Under the pieces are notes generated by a model, which saw nothing but the letters and a program-made list of their open reading frames with translations, did not search any database and had not been told where the DNA came from. Shown in pieces: positions 30,490 to 38,428 of a stretch of DNA of 64,000 bases. How positions within the stretch are numbered: position 1 is the stretch's first letter; each line of letters starts with the position of its first letter. This stretch comes from Limnoperna fortunei (taxonomy: Eukaryota; Mollusca; Bivalvia; Mytilida; Modiolidae), in NCBI GenBank assembly GCA_944474755.1, contig OX104119.1, positions 85,440,896 to 85,504,895 on the forward strand, given 5' to 3'. The translations under genes were made by a program, and so were the position numbers.

Positions 30490-31251
30490 ATGGACGTTGA
30501 AGATATTTCGTATAACGAGTCCACCTCGACCAGGTGCAATCACTACCTTCTCCCGCAGCGATCAATCCGAGGCTTAATCATAGGCAAGTCGGACTGCGGC
30601 AAGACAACGCTGCTGAATAACCTCCTCTTGCGCGAAGGGTGGTTAGACTACGATCAACTATACGTCTTCGGAAAATCGCTCCACCAACCCATCTACCAGC
30701 TGCTGCGGCGGGCGCTGGAAAAGGGATTCTCGAAGGACTATATCCGAAAAATACTCTCCATCAAGGATAGATGCCCCTACCCATTGATCGATGTGGTGGA
30801 AGTACTGAATCCATCGCCTAACCCTGACGGTATCGAAGCCTTCTTCTTTGAGCATGGAGACGATGTGCCAGACCCCCGCGAACTCGATCCCACCCGCAAG
30901 AATCTCATGATCTTCGACGACTTGATGATGAGCAAGCAGAGTAAGTGTGAAGATTACTACGTGAGAGGTCGTCACAACAACGTGGACTGCTTCTACCTCT
31001 GCCAAAACTATTTCAAGCTACCCCGGCAATCGATCCGTGAAAATACCAACTTCATCTGCCTCTTCGAGCAAGATGCTAAGAACCGCGAGCACATCCGTCG
31101 CGATCACTGCAATGACCTCACCAAGGAGCAGTTTGACGTCCTTTGCGACCGCTGCTGGTCCGAACCTTACGGATTCATGACGATCGACCTCACGAGTCCC
31201 AAGGCGGCTGGAAAATATCGATACAAATTAGAAGAGTTCTATTTAGTCTAA
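30490..31251 (+). CDS. FtsK/HerA-type genome-packaging ATPase (A32-like)
   Basis: 253 residues from the ATG at 30490. The frame is open further upstream, but that part overlaps the integrase on the other strand, and the ATG at 30490 follows the AT-only promoter. Walker A is GKSDCGKTT (32-40), Walker B is LMIFDD (139-144), and a conserved QNYFKLPRQSIREN block (172-185) fits the sensor and arginine region of the A32-like family. In Polintons and NCLDV relatives this enzyme pumps DNA into capsids. It starts the morphogenesis cluster that runs to 36468. Length is typical. Confidence 0.93.
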   Translation: MDVEDISYNESTSTRCNHYLLPQRSIRGLIIGKSDCGKTTLLNNLLLREGWLDYDQLYVFGKSLHQPIYQLLRRALEKGFSKDYIRKILSIKDRCPYPLIDVVEVLNPSPNPDGIEAFFFEHGDDVPDPRELDPTRKNLMIFDDLMMSKQSKCEDYYVRGRHNNVDCFYLCQNYFKLPRQSIRENTNFICLFEQDAKNREHIRRDHCNDLTKEQFDVLCDRCWSEPYGFMTIDLTSPKAAGKYRYKLEEFYLV

Positions 31252-31260
31252 GATAAAATC

Positions 31261-32013
31261 ATGAACCACGAATCTTTGATGGATCAGATCGAGCAGAGGG
31301 AGCGCATGATCAAGCTGGAACCTATCTTTTTGCTTAATCATATACTGCTGGAGTACGAATCTTGGGTGGAGCAGATCGAGCTGGAGTTAGGTAGACCACC
31401 AACCACCGTCGAGCTACAGATCATGCTGAAGAGTCCTTTAGGTGCCCCTGAGTTTAAGTGGGAGTTTGAGGATTACCTCAAGAATAGGTGTGAGTGCCGA
31501 ACGGAGATCGGAGACCCCAGCGATGTATACCCACTCTGCGGCTTCTGCCAGGACCTACCTACGGAACTCAGAGAGAGTCTCTGTCATCCTCATGAAATGT
31601 TATGGTCACCGAACACAAAGTCATCTTACTGTATGAAGAGTGGTCATCCTCATGAAATGGTGTGGTCGCCGAACACAAAGTCATCTTACTGTATGAAGTG
31701 TGGAATGGAGCCAACGAGACCTATGTTCGATGAAGCAGATTTTGATACACTGAATGCTCGTCGCCATAACGGGGTGAGAAACCCTGCCAGATCCCTCCAA
31801 CCTCCATGTTCAGTCAAAACGGTCCGTGGACACCAATGCACATTCCCATGCCAGCCGGGTAGCGATAAATGCAGAAGGCACTTGAATCCTTCAAGGATCG
31901 ACCCTTATCAGCTTCCTCCACGCTGGCAGTCGATATTCAAACGCTCTCCAACGCTTAGGGGGCGTTCCGTCAAACGCTCTCGAACGCTTAGGGGCGTTCC
32001 GTCAAACGCTTAG
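31261..32013 (+). CDS. Cys/His-rich Polinton protein of unknown function
   Basis: 250 residues, starting nine bases after the ATPase stop. The N-terminal half is helical and acidic. The middle has Cys pairs (CEC, CGFC) and an in-frame 60-bp duplication (31583-31642 and 31643-31702) repeating HPHEMxWSPNTKSSYCMK. The C-terminal part has CSVKTVRGHQCTFPC and KCRRH, the same C...C...C-x2-H arrangement as at the PolB N terminus. The last 25 residues are encoded by the adjoining minisatellite, so the true C terminus has probably been altered by repeat change. Possibly a DNA-binding zinc protein; function not known. Confidence 0.7.
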   Translation: MNHESLMDQIEQRERMIKLEPIFLLNHILLEYESWVEQIELELGRPPTTVELQIMLKSPLGAPEFKWEFEDYLKNRCECRTEIGDPSDVYPLCGFCQDLPTELRESLCHPHEMLWSPNTKSSYCMKSGHPHEMVWSPNTKSSYCMKCGMEPTRPMFDEADFDTLNARRHNGVRNPARSLQPPCSVKTVRGHQCTFPCQPGSDKCRRHLNPSRIDPYQLPPRWQSIFKRSPTLRGRSVKRSRTLRGVPSNA

Positions 32014-32090
32014 GGGCGTTCCGTCAAACGCTCTCGAACGCTTAGGGGGCGTTGGACCAAACGCTCGGGGGCGTTCAACAGCGATCAACG
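31938..32090 (+). repeat. Minisatellite of AACGC...GCGTT hairpin units
   Basis: About five units of 22-33 bp, each containing AACGCTTAGGGGCGTT or a close form, which is itself an inverted repeat (AACGC/GCGTT). It overlaps the end of the preceding gene and fills the gap to the next ATG. Confidence 0.8.
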
Positions 32091-32100
32091 CTATAAATAA

Positions 32101-32940
32101 ATGACATTCATTAAGATCACCGACCCCAAGCAACGTGAGGCGCTCGCTAGGGAATTGCAGGATCTCAAGCGAAGTATTCAGACTAGCAATATGCAGCATC
32201 GCCTCGACAATATCGGACTCGACCGCGACCTCGCCAGGATGTTCAAGCCCGTGGTGGAAGCTCAAAAGGAAGCGGCCTCGCAGATCACTAAAACGATCGA
32301 GGAACTGCCTGCGCCGATGCCTGCGCTACCTCCCCCAACCGATTTATCCCATCCATTAGCCATTGAACCACCTCAAGACACCCGCCTAGGCCCCCGGGCG
32401 ACTCAGTATCTGCAGCTCAGCATGACTCCAGCAGCCGACCATACCTTCGGATTGAGGGTAGAGGACGATACCATCATGATCGGAAGTCGGCCCGTCACCT
32501 TCGATGGAGATGATATCTTCGTCGATGGCGTGCGCCACAAGGGAACCCCCGGTCTTTGGGAGCTCATTGTCAAGAAGCGCCCAGAATCGTTCGATCCCGA
32601 AGATTTGATGACCTATGGAGATATCCTGCGAACCTCGGGTGCCATGTACCAAGGAAACTCCGTTCTCTCGCGGACCCCCAAGTCGAACCGAAGTTACAAA
32701 TGGAAGGAGATCGTTTCTCATCTCTACCGGCAAGACAGATATGGCTCCGGACTCCAAACGGTATTCTTACCGAAAGACCTCGATTCGTTGATAGATCGCC
32801 TCGAACTTTGCGCCGCCGCCTATAAGGCTGGTAATAATGGTTTGCGCAACGAGATGGTGGCCATCCTCGATGCTATGAGGGCGTTAGGTCACATCGACGA
32901 CTCCTATTACAGAGAACTCCATCGCAGCCTTCTCCTATAA
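32101..32940 (+). CDS. Conserved Polinton-associated protein with GTPGLWEL block
   Basis: 279 residues. An N-terminal coiled coil (about 8-70) and a Pro-rich hinge precede a conserved domain (about 115-210): FGLRVEDDTIMIGSRPVTF, DGDDIFVDGVRHKGTPGLWE, then PKSNRSYKWKEIV. The C-terminal block (about 215-279) has LPKDLDSLIDRLELC and NEMVAILDAMRALG. I recall this GTPGLWEL domain as recurrent in Polinton-like loci of invertebrates, but its biochemical role is unknown. Its place between ATPase and capsid genes suggests a virion or assembly protein. The ATG directly follows TATAAATAA. Confidence 0.75.
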   Translation: MTFIKITDPKQREALARELQDLKRSIQTSNMQHRLDNIGLDRDLARMFKPVVEAQKEAASQITKTIEELPAPMPALPPPTDLSHPLAIEPPQDTRLGPRATQYLQLSMTPAADHTFGLRVEDDTIMIGSRPVTFDGDDIFVDGVRHKGTPGLWELIVKKRPESFDPEDLMTYGDILRTSGAMYQGNSVLSRTPKSNRSYKWKEIVSHLYRQDRYGSGLQTVFLPKDLDSLIDRLELCAAAYKAGNNGLRNEMVAILDAMRALGHIDDSYYRELHRSLLL

Positions 32941-32951
32941 ATAAATATACG

Positions 32952-33353
32952 ATGCCATTGTTGATTAAGCACGGATATCGACGAAAATACGTCGTCGGCG
33001 GGCGGGGGCTATTCGATACGGTCGCTAACTTGGCCGGACGCATATTCACCTCCTCAGCCGCGAAGACCTTGGGAAGCAAGGCCATGAGCGCCGCCACCAA
33101 TGCCGCCCTGAAAGGGGTCGAAAAGGGGGCCTCCAAAGCTGTGGACTATATGATTGATAAGGCGACCTCCAAACCTCGCAACCTCGTCAAGCCAAGTAAC
33201 CCCACGATGACTCCCCATCAGCAAGCTCGGTTGAGCAATCTGATCTCGGGAAATAATTCCACGATGACCTCCCATCAGCAAGCCCGGCTGAACGATCTAA
33301 TTTCTGGAAGTGGTATTGCCACAATTCACGACTTCGTCCGCCGCTATAAATAA
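32952..33353 (+). CDS. Small virion-type protein with amphipathic helices
   Basis: 133 residues. After a basic N terminus (YRRKYVVGGRGLFD) comes an Ala-rich amphipathic region (about 21-68: NLAGRIFTSSAAKTLGSKA, ALKGVEKGASKAVDYMID), resembling membrane-active or core minor capsid proteins of adenovirus type. The C-terminal part contains two copies of MTxHQQARLxxLISG in tandem (about 90-122). The spacing from the neighbouring genes and the TATAAATAA leader match the capsid cluster. Function inferred only from composition and position. Confidence 0.65.
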   Translation: MPLLIKHGYRRKYVVGGRGLFDTVANLAGRIFTSSAAKTLGSKAMSAATNAALKGVEKGASKAVDYMIDKATSKPRNLVKPSNPTMTPHQQARLSNLISGNNSTMTSHQQARLNDLISGSGIATIHDFVRRYK

Positions 33354-33361
33354 AATATATC

Positions 33362-34648
33362 ATGTCAAACATTCTCGACATCGTCGAACCCCTAGCTTTC
33401 GATGAAAGCCTCCAGGAATATCAAGTCCACGAATACGAACCTCAAGCCGGGGCTCAACCGAATAACGCCGGTGCTGAAATACGCATCAATATTGAGACCC
33501 AGGATCTCTTCCTTCATCCCGCTGAGAGTTACCTTTTGGTGGAAGGAAGGCTCCAGAAGAATGATGGGACCGCCTATGCCAATGCGGATCTCGTCTCGCT
33601 CGCCCACAACGGTATCATGTATCTGTTTCGAACCATCACTTACAGGCTCTCCGGTCAACAGATCGAGCACATCAACGACCCTGGCATCGCCACCACCATG
33701 CTAGGGATGCTGACCTATCCCGACGATTTCTCCAAATCTCAAGGTCTCAACCAACTGTGGTTCAAGGATTCCACCGCTATCGCCGCCGCAGAGAACTCCG
33801 GTTTTGCAATTCGCCACGGGTATACCATCGTCAAACCTACCAACAAGGGGTCGTTCTCCTTCGCCATTCCCCTGAAGCACATCTTCGGCTTTGCGGACGA
33901 CTACGATAAGATCGTGTACGGGTTCAAGCATGAACTGTCTCTCGTGCGCGATTCGGATGCCAATGCCGTTCTGAGGGCTGCAGCCGTCAATGACCCGGCA
34001 AGAATCATCCTGAGTAAGATCTCCTGGTTCATTCCCCACGTCACCCCCTCCGATCAGGAGAAACTGCGGTTGTACAAGACCATCCAGAGCAAGGGTAAAA
34101 TCGATTGCGGTTTCCGAATGCGACAGTGCGATTCCATAGCCGTCCCCGAAACGTCTCAGTTCAACTGGCGGTTGACAGCCAAGAGCGGTCGAGAGAAACC
34201 CAGATACGTCATCGTGGCCTTTCAAACCGGCAAAAGCAACGACCAAACCCAAAATGCTGCCGTGTTCGACCACTGCCGCTTGCGAAACATCTACGTCACT
34301 CTCAACGCTGACCGCTACCCCGCCGTAGACTTTAATGCAGGTTTCACCCAAAATCGGACCGCTAGACTCTATAAGAACGCGGCAGATTTCCGGAAGAATT
34401 ACTACAACATGGATCCTCGCCACAGTAACTGCAACATAACGCCCAACGACTACATCGACCTGTACCCACTGTTCGTCATCGACGTAAGTCATCAGTCCGA
34501 GCGGTTGAAAGAGTCTACGGTCGACATTCAGGTCCGCGCCGAATTCGAGCGTAACGTGCCGGCCAATACTCAAGCGTTCGCCCTCGTAATCTCTGATAGG
34601 ATCCTTCAGTTCGAGTCCGACGGCCAGAAGATGAGCGTCGTATTCTAG
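33362..34648 (+). CDS. Major capsid protein (double jelly-roll type)
   Basis: 428 residues, beta-rich without membrane segments. The N-terminal region has LLVEGRLQKNDGTAYANADL, NGIMYLFRTITYRLSGQQIE and DPGIATTMLGMLTYPDDFSK, a block characteristic of Polinton and adintovirus major capsid proteins. The C-terminal half has a second set of strands. It is the largest gene of the right cluster and is followed by the penton-type gene, the usual order. It should form trimeric capsomers of an icosahedral particle. The assignment rests on remembered family motifs and synteny rather than a structure search. Confidence 0.88.
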   Translation: MSNILDIVEPLAFDESLQEYQVHEYEPQAGAQPNNAGAEIRINIETQDLFLHPAESYLLVEGRLQKNDGTAYANADLVSLAHNGIMYLFRTITYRLSGQQIEHINDPGIATTMLGMLTYPDDFSKSQGLNQLWFKDSTAIAAAENSGFAIRHGYTIVKPTNKGSFSFAIPLKHIFGFADDYDKIVYGFKHELSLVRDSDANAVLRAAAVNDPARIILSKISWFIPHVTPSDQEKLRLYKTIQSKGKIDCGFRMRQCDSIAVPETSQFNWRLTAKSGREKPRYVIVAFQTGKSNDQTQNAAVFDHCRLRNIYVTLNADRYPAVDFNAGFTQNRTARLYKNAADFRKNYYNMDPRHSNCNITPNDYIDLYPLFVIDVSHQSERLKESTVDIQVRAEFERNVPANTQAFALVISDRILQFESDGQKMSVVF

Positions 34649-34657
34649 TATAAATAA

Positions 34658-35428
34658 ATGGATCAATCCTTGCTACAGCGAATCGTCGAGAACACTGCCC
34701 CTAAGCAGGGGTTTTCCTTCATTGTGTCCGACAACCAAAGTCGGATTCTCACTCAATTCAGCCCACCCCTGCAACTGAGCGAGGGGAAAAGTTACGAGAT
34801 GGCTTTGGTCAATCTGGAGACGTACTACTCTTTTCCCAATATCCATGCGGGTAACAATTCCTTCCGCTACTCCGCGGACGGTGGTGCCAACTGGTTCCCC
34901 ATCGCACTGAGTACCGGGTCCTATGGCATTGAAGACATCAACAATGAAATTCAGCGGCAACTGCGTCTCAACGGTCACAAGACCAAGATCATTCTCGACG
35001 CCAACCGCGCGACTCTGAGAGCCGCTCTAACCCTCGCCAGAGATTATCAAGTGGACTTCGACGTCGAAAACAGCATCAACACCGTGCTGGGCTTCGGGCG
35101 CAAGGTCTACGCTTATGACCGAGGCACGAACGGTTACACGGAGGGTGATCTCATCGTCAACATCATCAGCATCAACAGCATTCTGGTGAATAGCGACATC
35201 ATCCATGGAAGTTACGTGAACGGAACCCAGCAGTCCACCATCTACAGTTTCTTCCCCGATGTGGACCCAGGCATGAAGATCCTTCAGACCCCCCAAAATC
35301 TAGTGTACTTGCCCGTGACTTTGCGAACCATCAATCGTATGGAGACTCATCTCACCGATCAGAACGGCACCCCCATCGATCTCAGGGGTGAGAATCTCAC
35401 CATTCGTTTTCATCTTCGAGAAGTATAA
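34658..35428 (+). CDS. Minor capsid protein (penton, single jelly-roll type)
   Basis: 256 residues. Features typical of Polinton pentons are LQLSEGKSYEMALVNLETYY, FPNIHAGNNSFRYSADGG and ALSTGSYGIEDINNEIQRQL near the N terminus, followed by a beta-rich body with a late LRGENLTIRFHLRE. It directly follows the major capsid gene, with TATAAATAAATG covering the junction, and precedes the adenovirus pX-like gene by four bases. It is expected at the five-fold vertices. Confidence 0.85.
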   Translation: MDQSLLQRIVENTAPKQGFSFIVSDNQSRILTQFSPPLQLSEGKSYEMALVNLETYYSFPNIHAGNNSFRYSADGGANWFPIALSTGSYGIEDINNEIQRQLRLNGHKTKIILDANRATLRAALTLARDYQVDFDVENSINTVLGFGRKVYAYDRGTNGYTEGDLIVNIISINSILVNSDIIHGSYVNGTQQSTIYSFFPDVDPGMKILQTPQNLVYLPVTLRTINRMETHLTDQNGTPIDLRGENLTIRFHLREV

Positions 35429-35432
35429 ATAA

Positions 35433-36011
35433 ATGAGTTACTCCGAATACAGTTTGAGCTTGACAAAAAGTCAGGCTAATAAGCTCCAGCGGGCTGTGAA
35501 GAAAGGCTGCCCGATCGCCATTCGTTTGTCCCACGCGAACTTGCAAGGCGACCACAAGATGATGCTCACCACGCAGCAGATCCAAAAGATCTCCGAGCTC
35601 CTGCAGAAGGGTACCGGTGGTATGACTCTGAGGATGAGCACCTCTCAGTTGAAGGCGAACGTGCAGAAGGTGGGGGGTTTCCTACCCATGCTGGCCGGGC
35701 TGGCTGCGAGGGCTCTTCCCATGATCGCGAAGACCGTATTGCCAGCCCTAGGCCTTGGAGCTTTGAGTGGGTTAGGTAATATCGCCGTATCCAAAGCAGT
35801 CGGTTCGGGGTTGTACTTGAAACGCGGCGGATGCATCTGCACCGTGCAACCCAGCGGGGATGGACTCTACCTGAAGCCTTCGACCGCACGAATCGTCCAG
35901 AGGGATGGGCTCTACTTGAAGCAGGGTCGACAGTTCCACGATGGCTCCGGTCTGATCTTAGGACCCGATAGTCCATTTAAGAATATCCCCTTGCTCGGCA
36001 TGCTGTTATAA
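35433..36011 (+). CDS. Adenovirus pX/mu-like minor virion protein
   Basis: 192 residues. The N part has LTKSQANKLQRAVKKGCPIAI and MLTTQQIQKISELLQKG, two helical segments with conserved Gly-rich turns. A hydrophobic stretch follows (about 82-125: GGFLPMLAGLAARALPMI, TVLPALGLGALSGLGN). The C-terminal part repeats G-x-GLYLK three or four times. This pattern is that of the PX protein of adintoviruses and Polintons, related to adenovirus core peptide mu or a membrane-active protein. The gene overlaps neighbours only through TAA-ATAA-ATG junctions on both sides. Confidence 0.75.
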   Translation: MSYSEYSLSLTKSQANKLQRAVKKGCPIAIRLSHANLQGDHKMMLTTQQIQKISELLQKGTGGMTLRMSTSQLKANVQKVGGFLPMLAGLAARALPMIAKTVLPALGLGALSGLGNIAVSKAVGSGLYLKRGGCICTVQPSGDGLYLKPSTARIVQRDGLYLKQGRQFHDGSGLILGPDSPFKNIPLLGMLL

Positions 36012-36015
36012 ATAA

Positions 36016-36468
36016 ATGGATGAAATCGATGCCAGTCGTGTCGCACGCATGGAAGAAGAACTCACCTCAGAGATCCAGAGGTATGAGCATGCCTTGAGAA
36101 TCTATAACCGTTTGGATAAGGTCATCTCCATTGCACAGGGTGGGTGTTCCGTGGGCAGTCTACTGCTGACTAGTGGTACCATAGGATCTGCCCTGACTGG
36201 CGTAGGTATTGTGGCATCCATTCCCCTTGGAACCCTAGCCTGCCTATGTGCCACCGGTACCTTAGTATTCTCCTTGATCTCACGACGAGTCGCCAAGAAG
36301 AAAAAGAAGCATCAAGATACCATGCGATTAGCCCGATCCTTCAAGTCCCAGCTGGGCGGTGGCGACGGTGTTCCCGTGATCAGTCTGAAGAGCTACTACG
36401 ATGAAAAGGATCAGTTGCGTCAACCTTCTACCCTATTTAGTGAAGAACTGGATGCGCATGCATCGTAG
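36016..36468 (+). CDS. Small membrane protein
   Basis: 150 residues. A helical N-terminal region precedes two adjacent hydrophobic segments (about 40-62 and 66-90, including SIPLGTLACLCATGTLVFSL), then a very basic stretch RRVAKKKKKH and a polar tail. The topology suggests a hairpin membrane protein with a cytosolic or DNA-facing basic tail. Last gene of the right + strand cluster; homologous function not recognised. Could be a virion membrane or holin-like protein; that is speculation. Confidence 0.7.
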   Translation: MDEIDASRVARMEEELTSEIQRYEHALRIYNRLDKVISIAQGGCSVGSLLLTSGTIGSALTGVGIVASIPLGTLACLCATGTLVFSLISRRVAKKKKKHQDTMRLARSFKSQLGGGDGVPVISLKSYYDEKDQLRQPSTLFSEELDAHAS

Positions 36469-36524
36469 GTTGTGTTATTCCATTCGCTCCTATCTCTCCC
36501 ATTTCATTCAGGTTCCTTTCAGTC

Positions 36525-36556
36525 AAATTTCCCGATCCGTTTGGATCGGGAAATTT
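36525..36556. terminator. Perfect 14-bp hairpin between convergent genes
   Basis: AAATTTCCCGATCC pairs exactly with GGATCGGGAAATTT around a GTTT loop. It sits midway between the ends of the membrane-protein gene (+) and the acidic-protein gene (-), so it could end transcription from both sides or act in mRNA 3' ends. Confidence 0.65.
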
Positions 36557-36597
36557 TACGTTCCTTCCTCTCATTTCATCACCAAATCGTATGAGAC

Positions 36598-37200
36598 TTA
36601 ATATTGACTGCTCAGCTTGTATCCCGAGTTCCGAATGAACATTCCTTCCAAGTCATACCCATAGTCATTGATGAGCTCGTGGGGTGCCCAGACTCTGTAT
36701 GTCTTTCCTTTTACGTTTTTCAGGGTGAGGACGTATTCTCTTATTCCTTCGTCCACCCATTCATCCACCTCCATTATCATAAGGAGTTCCCGGGTGGGCG
36801 GGTCCTCCCATCTTCTGGATTCCCTGATTAGCTTCGTCATCACTTTTTTCTGAAAGACGTATTCGGGTATGACGTCACTTTCACAGAAGAAGTCTTCCTC
36901 TTCGCAGTATTCGAAGTATTCTTCCTCATCTTCATCCTCCTCACTGGAGTAGGAATCTTCCTCTTCCTCATCTTCATCCTCCTCCTCACTGGAGTAGGAA
37001 TCTTCTTCGCCGTATTCGAAGTATTCTTCCTCATCTTCATCCTCCTCCTCACTGGAGTAGGAATCTTCTTCGCTGTATTCGAAGTATTCTTCCTCCTCAC
37101 TGGAGTAGGAATCTTCCTCTTCGATGGGGGTAAGCTCAACCTCTTCGCCTACGGGTGGGGGGAGTTGGGCAAGACTGCAACCTACTGTTTCAGGATTCAT
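36598..37200 (-). CDS. Acidic repeat protein at right end
   Basis: 200 residues. A Glu/Asp/Ser/Tyr repeat region (about 20-112) with units such as EEDSYSSEEEDEDEEEYFEY covers half the protein. The C-terminal segment (about 140-200) resembles the C-terminal half of the left-end protein (MEVDEWVDEG, YVLTLKN, KTYRVWAPHELI). The start MNPETV lies at the inner edge of the right TIR, mirroring MNTETV on the left. The acidic array may mimic DNA or bind basic proteins; this is inference. Repeat number probably varies between copies. Confidence 0.75.
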   Translation of the reverse strand: MNPETVGCSLAQLPPPVGEEVELTPIEEEDSYSSEEEEYFEYSEEDSYSSEEEDEDEEEYFEYGEEDSYSSEEEDEDEEEEDSYSSEEDEDEEEYFEYCEEEDFFCESDVIPEYVFQKKVMTKLIRESRRWEDPPTRELLMIMEVDEWVDEGIREYVLTLKNVKGKTYRVWAPHELINDYGYDLEGMFIRNSGYKLSSQY

Positions 37201-37213
37201 ATTGTATCTACGT

Positions 37214-37365
37214 TATCGTTCCTTCTTTCTAATGTGTTATTTCAATTTCTGATTCCTGTGTCAGGTTTTGTATGAGGGTTTGATCCGTTTGCACAAAACC
37301 TTGATTTTTTCGGATTTCAAGCAGACTTTTCCCTTGTGGGGCAGAACTGTCATTTCCATACTACT
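37214..37365 (-). repeat. Right terminal inverted repeat
   Basis: Reverse complement of 22168-22319 without a visible mismatch; ends in CT. It would provide the promoter of the acidic-protein gene. Confidence 0.95.
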
Positions 37366-37371
37366 TATAGC
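37366..37371. other. Right target-site duplication of the Polinton
   Basis: TATAGC, identical to 22162-22167. Confidence 0.9.
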
Positions 37372-37796
37372 ATTCTCGCCCTCACCTCATAGCACTTGCT
37401 TTAAATACATCTGCTTGTATTATGGACCCCTGTCAGCGTCTTTTTGTTTTACCGGTTCAAAGATGACATGCAATATTCTGAGCCGTCCGTTTGCGACCAT
37501 CAGAGCTACGTTTTCACAGCAACCTTCCTGTAACAATTATACAGTTCAAATAATCTAAAAGCCTTCAAGTTGCACAAACATCAGCAGCAAGCGACAAATC
37601 CCGTTCATTCACCACAAGAACTTACGAATAAAAAATATGTCCTAAATTGACAAAAAAGTGCTTTTTTGAAAATTACCGATACAAGGAATATAGGAAGTTT
37701 TCAATGCTAAATCCGACAAATCGAAAAACTGCAATTGGATTATTACGGTAGTAAAATTAGACCATACACAAGAACCTAAAACAAACTCATCACATA
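37372..37796. other. Non-coding flank
   Basis: AT-rich. A stretch near 37445-37505 (TTTTACCGGTT, GACATGCAATATTCT) matches 40995-41060, marking the start of the duplicated block. No gene seen. Confidence 0.5.
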
Positions 37797-38321
37797 GTGT
37801 ACATCAATGCATTTCTAAATAAATGATGAGTAAATCGTATCTCCTCTGGTCACTGCAAAATACTGAAAATTAAAAATAACACAGCACCAAACAGTTACCA
37901 GAAATGATAACGATATAAAATACAAAATATCGAAAACAATCAAATGTGAAACTGACACACATTCCTTTGGAAAATCAGTGAGATACGTTGGCAACATAAA
38001 TTTTGAAATAATGCGGGTCGTCAAGGGGCAAAATATTAAAAACACAAAATTTGGCAACCTCATATTATAATTAAAAGTAAAATAAAAAAATTCTCAATCA
38101 CAAACAATTACATAAACGATTAAAAATGACTTACCTTACAGTGGATCAATGACAAAACGTCCATTCATTACGCAACATTCCGGTAGAATGACATTGACGC
38201 TAAATAACGTAGCACACCGTTTTTCACAGATCAATTCAACAAAAAAGTAGTTCTTTAAAAAAATATGTTCTAAATTGACCAAAAATGCTCTTATTGAAAA
38301 TTACCGATAAAAGGACTACAT

Positions 38322-38428
38322 TACATTTTGTTTGTCATACGGACTGTATCACGGCTAAACGTATCAGGTTCGCTCTACGGGCTCACCTGATAATTGTCGT
38401 GATTAAGTCTGTATCATAAACAAAATGT
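38322..38428. mobile_element. Foldback element in duplication copy 1
   Basis: ACATTTTGTTTGTCATACGG at one end pairs imperfectly with CATAAACAAAATGT at the other, and inner arms TATCAGGT/ACCTGATA continue the hairpin. Confidence 0.6.

Larger units (their letters stand above)
22168..37365 (+). mobile_element. Complete Polinton/Maverick (adintovirus-like) element, 15,198 bp
   Basis: Bounded by 152-bp terminal inverted repeats that I read as identical, ends AG...CT and a perfect 6-bp TATAGC duplication. It holds the diagnostic gene set: protein-primed DNA polymerase B, retroviral-type integrase, adenain-like protease, packaging ATPase, and major and minor capsid proteins. Base composition is clearly more GC rich than the flanks. 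Identical TIRs and mostly intact genes suggest a recent insertion, though PolB carries a duplication and the fiber-like gene is broken. All + strand genes run left to right; integrase and the acidic protein are on the minus strand. Confidence 0.97.

Noticed and set aside
33701..34666. 321-residue ORF antisense to the major capsid gene
   Set aside because: Shadow frame in GC-rich coding DNA; no domain, and the sense strand encodes a clear capsid protein.
36840..37139. 99-residue Lys/Arg-rich ORF in another frame of the acidic-protein repeat
   Set aside because: Arises from the repeat unit read out of frame.
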